Part shown: piece after piece, positions 63,243-64,000 of the stretch
Layout: each line of letters opens with the position of its first letter
Numbering within the stretch: the stretch's first letter is position 1
Origin: Streptomyces sp. PTY087I2
GTDB lineage: Bacteria; Actinomycetota; Actinomycetes; Streptomycetales; Streptomycetaceae
Assembly (NCBI RefSeq): GCF_001687325.1
Contig: NZ_LZRD01000008.1
Coordinates: 186,001 to 250,000 of the forward strand
Direction of reading: 5' to 3'
DNA: 64,000 bases
Notes under the pieces: model-generated
Told to the model about the DNA's origin: nothing
The model's input: the letters and a program-made list of their open reading frames with translations, nothing else
Databases searched by the model: none
Made by a program: the position numbers and the translations under genes

Positions 63243-64000
63243 TCAGCCGATGCCGCAGGCCGGGGCCGTGGCGGCCGGAAGCGGGTCCGGGGCGCCGATG
63301 CCGGGAAGGCCCAGCATCACTCCCGCGGGCTTCGCGGCGGCCTCGGTGGTGCGCTTCTCCCACGCGTCGCCCGCGCGGGTGGACCGTACGGCGAGCGGCG
63401 TGCCCTCCGCGAGCAGGTGGTGCGGGGCGGCGTAGGTGATCTCGACGGTCACCACGTCACCCGGGCGCACGGGCTTCTCGGGCTGCGTGAAGTGGACCAG
63501 GCGGTTGTCGGGCGCGCGGCCGGAGAGGCGCTGGGTGGCGCCGTCCTTGCGGCCCTCGCCCTCGGCGACCATGACGTCCAGGGTGCGGCCGACCTGCTTC
63601 TTGTTCTCGTCCCAGGAGATCTGCTCCTGGAGGGCGGACAGGCGCATGTACCGCTCCTGGACGACCTCCTTGGGGATCTGGCCGTCCATGTCGGCGGCCG
63701 GGGTCCCGGGGCGCTTGGAGTACTGGAAGGTGAACGCGTTGGCGAAGCGGGCCTCGCGGACGGCGTGCATCGTCTGCTCGAAGTCCTCCTCCGTCTCGCC
63801 GGGGAAGCCCACGATGATGTCGGTGGAGATGGCGGCGTCCGGCATCGCGGCGCGCACCTTCTCGATGATCCCGAGGAAGCGCTCCTGGCGGTAGGAACGG
63901 CGCATCGCTTTCAGAATGGTGTCCGATCCGGACTGCATCGGCATGTGGAGCTGCGGCATCACGTTGGGCGTCTCGGCCATGGCGGCGATGACGTCGTCGG
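63243..64000 (-). CDS. miaB: tRNA methylthiotransferase MiaB, C-terminal part
   Basis: The last 250 or so residues of a radical SAM enzyme; the N-terminal domain and the CxxxCxxC site lie beyond the right edge. Present are [55 protein letters not shown] and [18 protein letters not shown]-terminal TRAM domain follows ([18 protein letters not shown]). It adds a methylthio group to i6A37 of tRNA after MiaA. A short extra tail rich in Ala/Pro ends the protein. Confidence 0.95.
   Translation of the reverse strand, partial: DDVIAAMAETPNVMPQLHMPMQSGSDTILKAMRRSYRQERFLGIIEKVRAAMPDAAISTDIIVGFPGETEEDFEQTMHAVREARFANAFTFQYSKRPGTPAADMDGQIPKEVVQERYMRLSALQEQISWDENKKQVGRTLDVMVAEGEGRKDGATQRLSGRAPDNRLVHFTQPEKPVRPGDVVTVEITYAAPHHLLAEGTPLAVRSTRAGDAWEKRTTEAAAKPAGVMLGLPGIGAPDPLPAATAPACGIG

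Noticed and set aside
1..64000. CRISPR arrays, tRNA or rRNA genes
   Set aside because: No spaced identical repeats and no cloverleaf or rRNA motif were recognised by eye; a tRNAscan or Infernal run would settle it.

Overview
The window is high-GC actinobacterial chromosome, almost certainly Streptomyces. G+C is very high throughout, GTG starts are common, and it carries hrdB (principal sigma factor with its Lys/Ala-rich N-terminus), whiH, the nrdR-nrdJ pair, lexA and a second RelA/SpoT homologue. As I remember the S. coelicolor map, the order (parE, protease, hrdB, whiH ... rnhB ... nrdJ, nrdR, lexA, dinG, siderophore genes, hflX, rshA, dapF, miaA, miaB) matches its SCO5787-SCO5822 core region in reverse numbering. 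No rRNA, tRNA, CRISPR array or intact insertion sequence was recognised.

Left core (1-16.2 kb): the 5' end of a LacI-type regulator, a CitA/CitB-like two-component pair, an ActP-type solute symporter with its DUF485 partner, topoisomerase IV subunit B, a zinc-ribbon-like small protein, a secreted trypsin-like protease, hrdB, whiH, a one-polypeptide ABC transporter, a Nudix protein and a DUF4192 protein.

Accessory block (about 16.2-27.2 kb): this replaces what appears to be a simple junction in relatives. It opens with a perfect palindrome of two inverted DnaA-type boxes and a decayed fragment of a recQ gene. Then come a K+ channel, a glucose-use set (aldose epimerase, sugar porter, glucose-6-phosphate dehydrogenase), a FUSC-type membrane protein, a low-GC orphan gene, a wrecked transposase, and a tightly coupled three-gene set (VOC metalloenzyme, ABBA aromatic prenyltransferase, SAM methyltransferase) that looks like a minimal secondary-metabolite pathway. 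An intact recQ, in opposite orientation to the relic, closes the block.

Right core (27.2-64 kb): recQ, two uncharacterised proteins, rnhB, a DUF4173 membrane protein, an ADP-ribosylglycohydrolase-type gene coupled to a phosphoglycerate-mutase-like phosphatase, a 23-bp perfect inverted repeat, a TerD protein, the B12-dependent ribonucleotide reductase and its NrdR repressor with a paired NrdR-box region, lexA with a consensus SOS box, and dinG. Next is a NIS-type siderophore operon (aminotransferase, two IucA/IucC synthetases, acyltransferase) with no hydroxylase or decarboxylase beside it. Then follow tandem duplicated protease-like lipoproteins, hflX, an M1 peptidase, rshA, dapF, a membrane protein, miaA, a small MT0933-type protein, a MEMO-like protein and the 3' part of miaB.

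Start sites were chosen by ribosome-binding sites and family length. Very long open frames opposite real genes were treated as artefacts of GC-biased codon use.
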